In this document: piece by piece, positions 51,319-62,271 of the stretch
Position numbering within the stretch: position 1 is the first letter of the stretch
Layout: each line of letters starts with the position of its first letter
From: Acidiferrimicrobium sp. IK
GTDB taxonomy: Bacteria; Actinomycetota; Acidimicrobiia; Acidimicrobiales; Palsa-688
DNA: 64,000 bases
Direction: 5' to 3'
Assembly: GCF_025499425.1 (NCBI RefSeq)
Contig: NZ_JAIMCB010000005.1
Location: forward strand, 124,001 to 188,000
The notes under the pieces: model-generated
What the model was told of the DNA's origin: nothing
Databases searched by the model: none
Seen by the model: only the letters and a program-made list of their open reading frames with translations
Position numbers and translations under genes: made by a program

Positions 51319-52395
51319 ATGCGCAACGATCCCTTCACCAGCACCTCGTCACCGGACCCGGAGGGCACCGGCCCCGCGTGGGGTGCTCCTGCCGTCCCCG
51401 ACGGGAGCCCTTCGGGCGCCGCGCAGGACCCGGCCATGCGGGGACGCGGAGCCCATCCCGCCGGCAGCCTCCGGCGCCGTTTCGGCGCCGCTGCGCTCGG
51501 CGCCACCCTGGTCGCCGGCGGAGGAGCCGGCGCGGCGGCCACCGCGCTGCTCACCAACGGCGGGAGCGCCCCGGTGATCCACACCGTGGCCGCCCAGACC
51601 TCCACCGCTGCCGCGGGCAGCACCATCCAGTCGGTGGTGGCCAAGGTCGAGCCGGCGCTGGTCGACATCCACACGACCGGCACGTCCTCGGCGTCGTCGG
51701 CGTTCGGCAGCGGGCTCAACCCGTTCGGCGCCGGCCAGACCACCACCGCCGCGGCCGGGACCGGCATGATCATCCGCTCCGACGGGTTGATCCTGACCAA
51801 CGCCCACGTCCTCGCGGGCGCCACCTCCATCACCGTCACCTTCGACGGGCAGACCAGCACCCACCCCGCGACCCTCGTCGGGGAGGACGCGGCGAAAGAC
51901 ATCGCGTTGATCAAGGTCTCGGGGTACTCCAACCTGCCGACGGTCACCTTGGCCAGCTCCTCCACCGTCCAGACCGGCGACTCGGTCCTGGCCATCGGCA
52001 ATGCGTTGGACCTCCAAAACGGCGGGTTCACGGTCAGCAACGGGATCATCTCCGGGCTCAACCGCTCGATCACGACCGACAACAACGAGCACCTCACCAC
52101 CCTGCTCCAGACCGACGCGGCCATCAGCTCCGGCGACTCCGGCGGCGCCCTGGTCAACGCCGCCGGCGAGGTGATCGGCATGAACACTGCCTCAGCGTCG
52201 AGCAGCGGCACCAACACCGCGCAGAACATCGGGTTCGCCATCCCCACCTCCACGATCACCGCGGAGCTGGCCACGTTGGAGAAGGGCAGCATCGGCCCGA
52301 CCACCACCGGCAGCTCGTCGAGCTCGTCGACCCAGCTCCAGGGCGGCTCCAGCCCGTACGGCTACTCCTACGGCTCGGGCTTCGGCGGCTACTAG
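51319..52395 (+). CDS. Trypsin-like serine protease (HtrA/DegP type) lacking a PDZ domain
   Basis: The 358-aa protein has a cytoplasmic N-terminus of about 53 residues and one membrane helix (about 55-78). An extracytoplasmic protease domain has a complete triad: H163 (TNAHV), D194 (KDIALIK) and S274 (GDSGG). HtrA relatives normally end in one or two PDZ domains. Here the chain ends instead in a Ser/Gly/Tyr tail (GSSPYGYSYGSGFGGY). A GGAGCACGCC RBS precedes ATG. It is divergent from the SDR operon. Confidence 0.88.
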   Translation: MRNDPFTSTSSPDPEGTGPAWGAPAVPDGSPSGAAQDPAMRGRGAHPAGSLRRRFGAAALGATLVAGGGAGAAATALLTNGGSAPVIHTVAAQTSTAAAGSTIQSVVAKVEPALVDIHTTGTSSASSAFGSGLNPFGAGQTTTAAAGTGMIIRSDGLILTNAHVLAGATSITVTFDGQTSTHPATLVGEDAAKDIALIKVSGYSNLPTVTLASSSTVQTGDSVLAIGNALDLQNGGFTVSNGIISGLNRSITTDNNEHLTTLLQTDAAISSGDSGGALVNAAGEVIGMNTASASSSGTNTAQNIGFAIPTSTITAELATLEKGSIGPTTTGSSSSSSTQLQGGSSPYGYSYGSGFGGY

Positions 52396-52426
52396 CCGGC
52401 GGGTCGCCACCGGCCGGCGCTACGAC

Positions 52427-52462
52427 GTCCAGTTGCCCACCCCCTGGGGTGGTCGACTGGAC
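52427..52462. repeat. 36-nt dispersed palindrome, copy 2
   Basis: Same length and arms as the copy at 36775-36810, with one change compensated as a G-U pair and a different 8-nt centre that extends the stem. It lies 31 bp after the protease stop, between convergent genes. Confidence 0.75.
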
Positions 52463-52479
52463 CTCGGGCGGTCCGGCCC

Positions 52480-52530
52480 GCAGGCGGTCAGAGGCTGCAG
52501 GCGGTCAGAGGCTGCGGGCGGTCAGAGGCT
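52480..52530. repeat. Three 17-bp tandem repeats at the 3' end of egtB
   Basis: Unit GCAGGCGGTCAGAGGCT occurs three times (third with one change). Each unit carries TCA, a TGA stop on the minus strand. The last unit contains the actual egtB stop, so duplication extended the 3' flank without altering the protein. Confidence 0.8.
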
Positions 52531-53772
52531 GCGGGCCAGGCGCAGCCCGCTGAACGCCCACTGCGCTGCGGGCGGGAAGAAGTTGCGGTACGTCAGGCGG
52601 GCGTGGCCGGGCGGGGTGACGCACGCCGAGCCTCGCAGCACGTGCTGGCCGGACATGAACTTGCCGTTGTACTCCCCCACCACGCCCGGCGCCGGAGCGA
52701 ACCCGGGGTAGGCGAGGTAGGCGCTGGCCGTCCACTGCCACACCTGCCCGTACCAGCCGCCGTCGTCGCTGGCCTGCGGGTGCAGCGCGACGGGGCGGAC
52801 CGCCGGGCGCGCCAGCGAGGCCGCAGCGTGCTCCCATTCCGCCTCGGTGGGCAGCCGGGCGCCGGCCCAGTGAGCGAAGGCGTCAGCCTCGTAGTAGCTG
52901 ACGTGGACCACCGGCTCGGACGGCTCGACCGGCCGGCACCCGCCGAGGGTGTGTATCCGCCAGCCACCCGCGCCGTCCGCCTCCCAGTACAGCGGCGCCT
53001 CCCGACCGGACGCCTTCAGCTCGGCCCACCCGTCGGAGAGCCACAGCTCGGGGCGGTGGTACCCGCCGTCGGCCATGAACGCCAGCCAGTCGCCGGCGCT
53101 GACCAGACGGTCGGCGATGGCGAAAGGCTCGAGCCACACCCGATGCGCCGGCGTCTCGTTGTCGTAGCTGAACGGCCCGTCGGTCGGGGCCCCGATCTCC
53201 ACCAGGCCTCCCTCTAGCGACGTCCATCCGACCGGGCGCTCGGCGCGTGCCGGCGGCCGCTCGGGGTGGTAGGCCGGGCGGAACGGGTTGGCGGCGAGGA
53301 CGTGCTTTATGTCCATCAGCAGCAACTCTTGGTGCTGCTGCTCGTGGTGAAGCCCCAGCTCGACGGTGGCGGCGACCTCCGGCGGCGGATCGCCGGCGAG
53401 GAGCGACACCATCGCGTCGTCGACCCGGGCCCGGTAGGCGGTGACGTCCGCCGCGCCCGGCCGGGTGAGCAGTCCCCGCTCGGCCCGGGGGTGGCGGGGT
53501 CCGGCCCCCTCGTAGTACGAGTTGAACAGGTACAGGTTGCGGTCGTCGACGGGGCGGTAGCCGGGCTGGTAGGCCAGCAGCACGAACTGCTCGAAGAACC
53601 AGGTGACGTGCGCTCGGTGCCACTTGGTCGGGCTCACGTCGGCCATGGTCTGAACCGTCTGGTCCTCCGGGGAGAGAGGCTCGGCCAGCGACTCGGTCTG
53701 CTGGCGGACGGCCAGGTACCCGTCGCCGGTCGGCTGGGGGGCTCCCATCGGCGGCCGGAGGAGGGCGGTCAC
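52522..53772 (-). CDS. egtB: Ergothioneine synthesis sulfoxide synthase EgtB
   Basis: The 416-aa iron enzyme joins gamma-glutamylcysteine or cysteine to hercynine with O2. The N-terminal DinB-like domain has the iron motif H-x3-H-x-E (H143, H147, E149 in HHEQQHQE) with a further His in WHRAH. The C-terminal half is a formylglycine-generating-enzyme-like domain (RLPTEAEWEHAA, GNFHxxLRGS-like VLRGSACVTPPG). GTG 53772 overlaps the egtD stop as GTGA. The egtA and egtC genes are absent here, which suggests the short two-gene form of the pathway. Confidence 0.93.
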   Translation of the reverse strand: MTALLRPPMGAPQPTGDGYLAVRQQTESLAEPLSPEDQTVQTMADVSPTKWHRAHVTWFFEQFVLLAYQPGYRPVDDRNLYLFNSYYEGAGPRHPRAERGLLTRPGAADVTAYRARVDDAMVSLLAGDPPPEVAATVELGLHHEQQHQELLLMDIKHVLAANPFRPAYHPERPPARAERPVGWTSLEGGLVEIGAPTDGPFSYDNETPAHRVWLEPFAIADRLVSAGDWLAFMADGGYHRPELWLSDGWAELKASGREAPLYWEADGAGGWRIHTLGGCRPVEPSEPVVHVSYYEADAFAHWAGARLPTEAEWEHAAASLARPAVRPVALHPQASDDGGWYGQVWQWTASAYLAYPGFAPAPGVVGEYNGKFMSGQHVLRGSACVTPPGHARLTYRNFFPPAAQWAFSGLRLARSL

Positions 53773-54779
53773 AGCTGGTCGCTGAGACGCCCGCCGGCTT
53801 CGCTGCGCCGAGCGCAGCTCACGGCGAAGTCCCCGTCGGGGTCGGTCCACCAGCCGACCATCTCGAACCCGTGGGCGGCCAGCTCGCGGCTCACGCCGAC
53901 CCTCCGGAATTTGGCCGACACCTCGGTGCTGATCTCCTCGCCGTCGAGCAGCTCGAGCTTCATGTCCAGCGCGAGGATGCGCACGCTTTGGGCTCCCAGG
54001 CTGCGCACGCCCATCTCGATGCGCTCGAGGTCGGGGTCCCACCGGGCGACGTACCCGAAGCGCTCGAGATCGAAGTCGGCGCCCAGCTCGTGGTTGAGCA
54101 CGGCCAGCACGTTGGTCTCGAACGCCGCGGTGACCCCCTCGGCGTCGTCGTAGGCCGCGACGAGACGGGCCGGGTCCTTGACCAAGTCGGTGCCGAGCAG
54201 CAGCCATTCGCCGGGTTCGAGCGCGGCGGCCATGGTGGAGAAAAACCGAAGCCGGTTGGGTTCGTCGAAGTTGCCGATGGTCCCGCCGAGGAACGCGACC
54301 ATCCGCCCCGGGCCCGGTGACAGCCGGTCCAGGTGCCGCTCGAAGTCACCGACGATGCCTTCCACGACCAGCTCCTCGTGCGCCTCTGACAGGTCGGCCA
54401 CCGCAGCTCGAAGGGTCGGCTCCGCGACATCGAAGGCCACGAACCGCCGCAGCGACCCCTGAGCCTGGAGGGCGGCGATCAGCAGCCGGGTCTTCTCCGA
54501 GGTGCCCGAGCCCAGCTCGATGAGGGTGGTGGCCGGCGCCACCGCTGCGATCTCGGGGGCGTGCGCGGCCAGCAGGGCCCGCTCCGCCCTGGTCGGGTAG
54601 TACTCCGGTAGCTCGGTGATGGCCTCGAACAGCTCGCAGCCCCGCTGGTCGTAGAGCCACTTCGCGGGGAGCCATTTGGGATCGGAGGTCAACCCGACCC
54701 GGACGTCGCTGGCCAGGCTGGCGGCCACGTCCTCGGGGGTCAGGTGGACCTCGACGGGCTGGGAGTCGGTGGTCGTCAT
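53769..54779 (-). CDS. egtD: L-histidine N-alpha-methyltransferase EgtD
   Basis: The 336-aa SAM enzyme trimethylates histidine to hercynine, the first committed step of ergothioneine synthesis. The family landmarks are YDQRGCELFEAITELPEYYPTRAE, LIELGSGTSEKTRLLI and LGGTIGNFDE. I start at ATG 54779 because the family similarity begins there. A GGAAGGAG lies about 14 nt upstream, longer than ideal. It is coupled to egtB. Confidence 0.95.
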   Translation of the reverse strand: MTTTDSQPVEVHLTPEDVAASLASDVRVGLTSDPKWLPAKWLYDQRGCELFEAITELPEYYPTRAERALLAAHAPEIAAVAPATTLIELGSGTSEKTRLLIAALQAQGSLRRFVAFDVAEPTLRAAVADLSEAHEELVVEGIVGDFERHLDRLSPGPGRMVAFLGGTIGNFDEPNRLRFFSTMAAALEPGEWLLLGTDLVKDPARLVAAYDDAEGVTAAFETNVLAVLNHELGADFDLERFGYVARWDPDLERIEMGVRSLGAQSVRILALDMKLELLDGEEISTEVSAKFRRVGVSRELAAHGFEMVGWWTDPDGDFAVSCARRSEAGGRLSDQL

Positions 54780-54799
54780 GACGAGGGCATCGCTCCTTC

Positions 54800-54813
54800 C
54801 AGACGCACGTCTG
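54800..54813. promoter_or_regulatory. 14-bp palindrome in the egtD leader
   Basis: CAGACG and CGTCTG are exact complements around a CA centre. It sits about 20 bp upstream of egtD, downstream of a possible TAGGGT -10, and could be an operator or leader hairpin. Confidence 0.35.
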
Positions 54814-54875
54814 CGCGCCCGATGGATGCGTCGCACCCTACCCAGCTAGGCGAAAGTTATGGCCCCGTCTGACCC

Positions 54876-55901
54876 TTACGATCCGGTGACAGTCCACGTC
54901 GCGCCCGAGCTCAAAAGGGCGGCCAGGTCACCGGGCCCCTTCTGCTCGGACGCGTGGCGGACCTGCTGGTTGACCATCGACCCGTAGTCGGGGCGCTCGA
55001 CGGCGCGGAACACACCGATGGGCGTGGGGCTAGTCGGGCCGTCGGACAGGCGGGAGAGGGCGAAGGCCACGCTCGGGTCCGGCCGGGTTTCGTCGTGGAT
55101 GGCGAGGGCGTCCTCGCCGACGTCCGCGACGTCCACGATCCGGGCTCCTTCGGCGGTGACCACCACGCCTCTTTCCCCTTCGGCGCCGAAGCGGATCGGT
55201 TCCCCGTGCACCAGGTTGATCAGCATCCTGGGCCGGTTGTCCTTGGTCAGGATCGCCTCGAAAGCACCGTCGTTGAACACGTTGCAGTTCTGGTAGACCT
55301 CGACGAGCGCGGCGCCCTTGTGCTCGTAGGCCCGCTTGAAGGTGGCCATCATGTGCTTGCGGTCCATGTCGTGGGTGCGGGCCACGAAGCTGGCCTCCGC
55401 TCCGAGCGCCAAGCTGACCGGGTTGTACGGGTGGTCCAGGGAGCCGAACGGCGTCGACTTGGTGACCTTGCCGGTCTCAGACGTCGGGCTGTACTGGCCC
55501 TTGGTCAGGCCGTAGATCTGGTTGTTGAACAGCAGGATGGTGATGTCGACGTTGCGGCGCAGGGCGTGGAGCAGATGGTTGCCGCCGATCGACAGCGCGT
55601 CTCCGTCCCCGGTGATCACCCACACGTGCAGGTCGGGCCGGGACACCGCCAGCCCCGTCGCCAGCGCCGGCGCCCGGCCGTGGATGGAATGCACGCCGTA
55701 GGTGTCCATGTAGTACGGGAAGCGGGAGCTGCACCCGATGCCCGAGATGAACACGGTGTCCTCCCGCCGGGCGCCCAGCTCGGGCATCAGCATCTGCACC
55801 GCGGTGAGGATCGAGTAGTCCCCGCAGCCGGGGCACCAGCGGATCTCCTGGTCGCTGGTCCAGTCCTTCTTCGTCGTCACGGGGACGGCCACGTCGGTCA
55901 T
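54876..55901 (-). CDS. korB: 2-oxoacid:ferredoxin oxidoreductase, beta subunit
   Basis: The 341-aa subunit binds thiamine diphosphate and an Fe-S cluster. Cys motifs are RWCPGCGDYS, GIGCSSR and QNCNVFND; the ThDP region is GDGDALSIGGNHLLHALRR followed by LLFNNQIYGLTKGQYSPTS. With KorA it oxidises a 2-oxoacid, most likely 2-oxoglutarate, to the acyl-CoA and reduces ferredoxin. It lies four bp after korA. Such enzymes can replace the 2-oxoglutarate dehydrogenase complex in the TCA cycle. Confidence 0.94.
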   Translation of the reverse strand: MTDVAVPVTTKKDWTSDQEIRWCPGCGDYSILTAVQMLMPELGARREDTVFISGIGCSSRFPYYMDTYGVHSIHGRAPALATGLAVSRPDLHVWVITGDGDALSIGGNHLLHALRRNVDITILLFNNQIYGLTKGQYSPTSETGKVTKSTPFGSLDHPYNPVSLALGAEASFVARTHDMDRKHMMATFKRAYEHKGAALVEVYQNCNVFNDGAFEAILTKDNRPRMLINLVHGEPIRFGAEGERGVVVTAEGARIVDVADVGEDALAIHDETRPDPSVAFALSRLSDGPTSPTPIGVFRAVERPDYGSMVNQQVRHASEQKGPGDLAALLSSGATWTVTGS

Positions 55902-55905
55902 GCGC

Positions 55906-57831
<1,926 letters not shown>

Positions 57832-57999
57832 CGAGGGTCCCTTCCCTGCAAATACGAGAGCTGGGGTTTACTCTAGGGCGCCGACATCCATTTCCTCAGG
57901 TTCGGTTGTGTTCCCGGCCCGAGACCAGCCTGGTTGTGACCGACGCCACAGGCCGAGGCGAGATCTGAGCCCGACCCGTGCCCGCTGCGCCGGCGGGGA

Positions 58000-59049
58000 T
58001 CAAGCGACGGTGACCGACTTGTCCAGGTAGACGTCTTGGATGGCGTGGATCAGGTCGACACCCTCGCTAGTTGGGCGCTGGAAGGCCTTACGCCCGACGA
58101 TCAGCCCCGCTCCGCCGGCCCGCTTGTTGATCACTGCGGTGCGGACCGCTTGGGCCAGGTCGTTTTGCCCCTTGGACTCGCCTCCGCTGTTGATCAGCGG
58201 GCTGCGACCCATGTAGCAGTTGACTACCTGCCAGCGGGTCAGGTCGATCGGGTGGTTGGTCGTCAGGCTGTCGTACACCAGTGGGTCGGTGCGGCCGAAG
58301 CCGATGGCGCCGTAGCCGTTGTTGTTCTCCGGCTGCTTCTGCTTGATGATGTCGGCCTCGATGGTCACGCCCATGTGGTTGGCCTGCCCCGTCAGGTCGG
58401 CGGAGGTCGAGTAGTCGACCCCGTCCTTCTTGAAGGCGCTGTTGCGCAGGTAGCACCACAGCACGGTGAACATGCCGAGGGCGTGAGCCTCTTGGAACGC
58501 CTCGGAGACCTCCTGGATCTGGCGGGTCTCCTCGTCGGATCCGAAGTAGATCGTGGCCCCGACGCCGGCGGCTCCGAGCTCGAAGGCGGCCTGCACCGAC
58601 GTGTACATCACCTGGTCGTACTTGGCCGGGTAGGTGAGCAGCTCGCTGTGGTTGAGCTTCACGATGAAGGGGATCTTGTGCACGTACTTCCGGCTCACCG
58701 CCCCGAGGACGCCGTAGGTGGTGGCCACCGCGTTGCAGCCGCCTTCGATCGCCAACTCCACGATCTTGGCCGGGTCAAAGTAGGCGGGGTTCTTGGCGAA
58801 GCTGGCCGCGCCGGAGTGTTCGATGCCCTGGTCGACGGGGAGGATCGAGATGTAGCCGGTGCCGCCCAGGCGGCCGTGACCGTAGAGCTGGCCGAGGCTT
58901 CGCAGGACCGGCGCCGGGCGGTCGGTCCCCGACACGATGCGGTCGATGAAGTCACCACCTGGAAGGTGCAGGTCGTCGCGGGCGACGGTCTTGCACTCGT
59001 GTCCAAGCAGCGATTCGGCCTCGTCGCCGAGAAGGGTTTGTAGGTCCAT
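58000..59049 (-). CDS. fbaB: Class I fructose-bisphosphate aldolase (DhnA/FbaB type)
   Basis: The 349-aa enzyme is of the DhnA class, Schiff-base aldolases unrelated in sequence to the animal class I enzyme. Visible markers are [22 protein letters not shown] (likely Schiff-base-region lysine), and the phosphate-binding [10 protein letters not shown] near the end. It cleaves or forms fructose-1,6-bisphosphate in glycolysis/gluconeogenesis. ATG 59049 follows GAGGAG at 9 nt. It is divergent from the HAD gene across 69 bp. Confidence 0.93.
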   Translation of the reverse strand: MDLQTLLGDEAESLLGHECKTVARDDLHLPGGDFIDRIVSGTDRPAPVLRSLGQLYGHGRLGGTGYISILPVDQGIEHSGAASFAKNPAYFDPAKIVELAIEGGCNAVATTYGVLGAVSRKYVHKIPFIVKLNHSELLTYPAKYDQVMYTSVQAAFELGAAGVGATIYFGSDEETRQIQEVSEAFQEAHALGMFTVLWCYLRNSAFKKDGVDYSTSADLTGQANHMGVTIEADIIKQKQPENNNGYGAIGFGRTDPLVYDSLTTNHPIDLTRWQVVNCYMGRSPLINSGGESKGQNDLAQAVRTAVINKRAGGAGLIVGRKAFQRPTSEGVDLIHAIQDVYLDKSVTVA

Positions 59050-59104
59050 CGTGGTCAGCTCCTCGAGCTCGTATGGATGCACCCAGAGCCTAGGCGCGAG
59101 CGTC

Positions 59105-59115
59105 GCTACGGTAGC
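59105..59115. promoter_or_regulatory. Symmetric -10 element between fbaB and the HAD gene
   Basis: GCTAC-G-GTAGC is a perfect palindrome. TACGGT (59107-59112, plus) lies 6 nt before the HAD GTG; the reverse strand reads TACCGT and could serve fbaB, about 57 nt from its ATG. Confidence 0.45.
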
Positions 59116-59118
59116 CAG

Positions 59119-59925
59119 GTGAGCTCGATCCCCCCGCGTCGGCTGGTCGCCACCGACCTCGACGGGACGCTGCTCGACGCGTCGGGGAAGGTGACGCCGC
59201 GCACCGCGGCCGCCGTCGTCGCCGCGAGGGCCGCGGGCATCCACGTGGTCCCCGTCACCGGCCGGCCGCCTCAGGCCATGTGGAGCGCAGTCGACGGCGC
59301 CGGTTTGGGGCCCTATGCGGTGTGTTCCAACGGCGCGGTCACCATCGACATGGAGGAGCGCACCGTCGTGGAGGAACTCAACTTGTCGGCCGCGATCGCC
59401 ACCCGGCTGGTGGAGCGGGTCCGCGCCGCTATCCCGGGCGCGGTGTTCGCCACCGACAACCTGGACCGCTTCTGCCACGAGACCAGCTTCTTCGACCGGC
59501 CGGTCACGTGGGAGGAGGAGATCGAGGAGGTGCCCGACATCAAAGCGGCGCTCGAGCAGCCGTGCATCAAGTTGATCGTCCGTCTTCCCGGCACCGGGGC
59601 GTTGGAGCTCATCGCCATGCTCGAAGGGGTGGTCGGCGAGGAGGGGCACACCACCACCTCCGGGCTGGACTGGGTGGACATCGGGGCGCCGGGCATCACC
59701 AAGGCCTATGCCCTCGAGCGGGTGTGCGCCCGCCTCGGGGTTCACGTCGACGACGTAGTAGCGGTCGGCGACAACCACAACGACTTGTCGGTGTTGGGGT
59801 GGGCCGGGACGGCGATGGCGCCGTCCAACGCGGTGGCCGAGGTGCTCGCTCTCGCCGATCGGGTGCTGCCCCACCACGACCGGGAGGGCGTGGCGGTGCT
59901 GCTCGAGGAGATGGCCAGGGGCTGA
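59119..59925 (+). CDS. Cof-type HAD-superfamily phosphatase
   Basis: The 268-aa class IIB HAD hydrolase has motif [15 protein letters not shown] at residues about 10, motif II VTGRP, a cap domain in the middle, and motif [19 protein letters not shown]. Such enzymes act on sugar phosphates or nucleotides; its substrate is unknown. GTG 59119 is 6 nt after TACGGT, a leaderless arrangement. An 1-stem hairpin region follows the stop. Confidence 0.88.
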   Translation: MSSIPPRRLVATDLDGTLLDASGKVTPRTAAAVVAARAAGIHVVPVTGRPPQAMWSAVDGAGLGPYAVCSNGAVTIDMEERTVVEELNLSAAIATRLVERVRAAIPGAVFATDNLDRFCHETSFFDRPVTWEEEIEEVPDIKAALEQPCIKLIVRLPGTGALELIAMLEGVVGEEGHTTTSGLDWVDIGAPGITKAYALERVCARLGVHVDDVVAVGDNHNDLSVLGWAGTAMAPSNAVAEVLALADRVLPHHDREGVAVLLEEMARG

Positions 59926-59960
59926 GGCTCCCGGGGTGAGCCTCGGGTCCGGCCGGGGTT

Positions 59961-60010
59961 GAGCAGACGGCGCGAGCCGGTGCCGGCGTGCGGGTTTGTG
60001 ACGTCTGCTC
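59961..60010 (+). terminator. Stem-loop after the HAD phosphatase gene
   Basis: GAGCAGACG pairs exactly with CGTCTGCTC over a 32-nt loop that contains a smaller hairpin. No T run follows, so a terminator role is only plausible. Confidence 0.35.
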
Positions 60011-60135
60011 CCCGCTTTCGCTCCGGGGCCCGCCCCACCGCGCGCCGCCCCGCGGCTAGCCCCCGGGGCTCGCCGGTTCTAGCTGCTGGCCGCCCGTTTG
60101 GGGTCGCCGGTCCCTCCGGGGCGAAACTCGCTGGC

Positions 60136-60220
60136 CCCGGTCCGGGCGGTTTGCCAGACTCGTCCTCCCGCCGGCTGCCCTGCCGGAAGGTCCCGGCCGG
60201 CGGGCGGCGGCCGGACCGGG
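60136..60220 (+). promoter_or_regulatory. Nested stem structure in the ABC transporter leader
   Basis: An outer 10-bp helix (60136-60145 with 60211-60220) encloses an 8-bp helix (60167-60174 with 60197-60204). It ends 60 bp before the GTG. It could be a structured 5' leader; high G+C makes chance pairing possible. Confidence 0.3.
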
Positions 60221-60280
60221 CTGCCTCCGGCGGGGCACCAGGAGCACGCTCCACTCGCGGAGCACGACACGAGGAGCAGG

Positions 60281-62074
60281 GTGGACACGACCGAAGGCGT
60301 CGCGGCGACGCCGCGCCAGACGATCCGGTACTGCGCGGACCTGGCCCGCCCGTACCGCCGGCACCTTCTGGGAGGGGCCGTCGCTCTCGTCGTCGGTGTC
60401 GGCATCAGCGACGTGGCCACGCCGCTGGTGTTCGCCGCGGTCCTCGACCGCATCGCGACGCTGCGCCCAGGCCGCGGCGGGTTGTGGCCGCACTTCGGCA
60501 GCCTCATCGTGCTCTACGCGGTGCTGGTGGTGGCCGGTCAGGTGGTGTTTCGGGTCTCGGGGTGGCTGCAGTGGGAAGGGTCCCTGAAGGCGTTCGCCAA
60601 CGCCATCCACCGCAGTTTCGAGCGGTTGTTGAACCTCGGCTACCGGTGGCACATCGACCACGCCGCCGGCGAGGTCGCGTCGTCGCTCAGCTCGTTCTCC
60701 TGGGCCATGGTCGACGGGCTCGACACTCTGCAGTGGGGCGTGCTGCGCATCGCCGTCGTCGTCCTGGCCGCCGTCGTGGTCCTGGCCGTCGTCGCGTGGC
60801 CGGTCGCGGTGGTCATCCTGGTCCTGGCCGCGGCGTTCGCGGTGATCGTCGTCAAGCGGTCCGGTCCCGTCAGCGAGGCGTCCAAGCAGTTCTCAGAGGC
60901 CCACTCGCGAGCCGAAGGCACCGCCGCGGACGTGATCCGCAACGTCGTGACGGTGCTGACCGCGGCTGGCGAGCCGGCCGAGTCCCGCCTGGTCGAGTCT
61001 CTCCTGGCGGAGTCCGTACGCGCCGACCTGGTCGGCCGGCGGGTGTTCACCGTTACCCGGGCGTGGATGGGCGGCGCGGTCGGGATGATGACGTGGGGGT
61101 CGATGCTGGTCGGGATCCTCCTAGCCGTGCAGGGCCGGGTCCACACCGGCGTGATCTACCTGACGCTGTTCTACGCCGCCGAGGTTTCCGGGCAGCTGCT
61201 CGACAGCTTCCAGGAGATCCGCAAGCTGAGCCGAGGGCTCGGTCGGGCCGCGAAGCTGGTGGGGCTGGTCAACACCCCGCCGGCGGTGGTCGATTCCCCG
61301 TCGGCCCAGGAGCTGGTCGTGGATGGAGGCGAGCTGCGCTTCGAGCACGTCCGCTTCTCCTACTCGCCGGAGCAACCGCTCCTCGAGGGCTTCGAGCTGT
61401 CGTTGAGCCCAGGCGAGCACGTCGGCGTCGTGGGACCGTCCGGCAGCGGCAAGTCGACGATCTCCAGACTGGTCCTGCGCCTGATGGACCTCGACGGCGG
61501 GAGGATCCTCATCGACGGTCAGGACATCGCCGAGGTGACCCAGGCCAGCCTGCGCCGGTCGATCTCCTACGTGCCCCAGGACCCCCAGATGCTGCACCGG
61601 TCGATCGCCGACAACATCTGGTACGGCCAGCCCGGGGTCCCTGACCGGGCTCGCGTCGCAGCGGTCGGGCGAGCGGCTCACGTCGCCGAGTTCGTCAACG
61701 CCCTCCCCGAGGGGTACGGGACCGTCGTCGGCGAGCGGGGGCTCAAGCTCTCCGGCGGCCAACGCCAGCGAGTCGCCATCGCCCAGGCCATGCTGAAAGC
61801 CGCCCCCCTACTGATCCTCGACGAGGCCACCAGCGCGTTGGACTCGGCCAGCGAGCTGCTGGTGCAGGAGGCGTTGTGGCGGCTGATGGCCGGGTCGACG
61901 GCCTTGGTGGTCGCCCACCGGCTTTCGACCATCGCCCAGCTGGATCGCATCGTCGTGGTCGAGGACGGGCGGATCTCCGAGATCGGCACCCACCGCGAGT
62001 TGCTCCACGCCAGCCCGGTGGGCACCTACCGACGCCTGTGGGAGCACCAGTCGGGCGGGTTCATCACCGCGTAG
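60281..62074 (+). CDS. ABC transporter, fused permease-ATPase (half-transporter)
   Basis: The 597-aa protein has a six-helix type IV exporter membrane domain (residues about 30-315) and a C-terminal ATPase. The ATPase has Walker A GPSGSGKST, Q-loop VPQDPQM, signature LSGGQRQR and Walker B LLILDEATS. It should form a homodimer, or a heterodimer with a partner encoded elsewhere, exporting a lipid, peptide or drug. GTG 60281 has GAGGAG at 4-5 nt upstream. No partner or substrate gene is adjacent. Confidence 0.92.
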   Translation: MDTTEGVAATPRQTIRYCADLARPYRRHLLGGAVALVVGVGISDVATPLVFAAVLDRIATLRPGRGGLWPHFGSLIVLYAVLVVAGQVVFRVSGWLQWEGSLKAFANAIHRSFERLLNLGYRWHIDHAAGEVASSLSSFSWAMVDGLDTLQWGVLRIAVVVLAAVVVLAVVAWPVAVVILVLAAAFAVIVVKRSGPVSEASKQFSEAHSRAEGTAADVIRNVVTVLTAAGEPAESRLVESLLAESVRADLVGRRVFTVTRAWMGGAVGMMTWGSMLVGILLAVQGRVHTGVIYLTLFYAAEVSGQLLDSFQEIRKLSRGLGRAAKLVGLVNTPPAVVDSPSAQELVVDGGELRFEHVRFSYSPEQPLLEGFELSLSPGEHVGVVGPSGSGKSTISRLVLRLMDLDGGRILIDGQDIAEVTQASLRRSISYVPQDPQMLHRSIADNIWYGQPGVPDRARVAAVGRAAHVAEFVNALPEGYGTVVGERGLKLSGGQRQRVAIAQAMLKAAPLLILDEATSALDSASELLVQEALWRLMAGSTALVVAHRLSTIAQLDRIVVVEDGRISEIGTHRELLHASPVGTYRRLWEHQSGGFITA

Positions 62075-62271
62075 GCCCTCGTTGGGAGCCTGTCGCACCC
62101 CGTCGATAGCCTGGGGTAGACGTCTTGCCGGGGTGGTTCCTCCCGGCGGTCTCTCGCCGGCCGTTGCGCCGGCCGTCTCGCCGCTGGCGTTCGCAGCCGG
62201 CGGCATCCGGCGTGGTTCGACCCGGCGCGCAGAGGCGGGAACCGGACCACCGTTCAGAGGAGAGCGCGGAG

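Larger units (their letters stand above)
59926..60280. other. Intergenic region with hairpins, no gene seen
   Basis: This 355-bp gap holds no frame I can support. It has a 9-bp perfect inverted repeat (59961-59969 with 60002-60010) just after the HAD gene, possibly its terminator. A nested two-stem structure lies at 60136-60220 upstream of the ABC gene. Confidence 0.6.
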
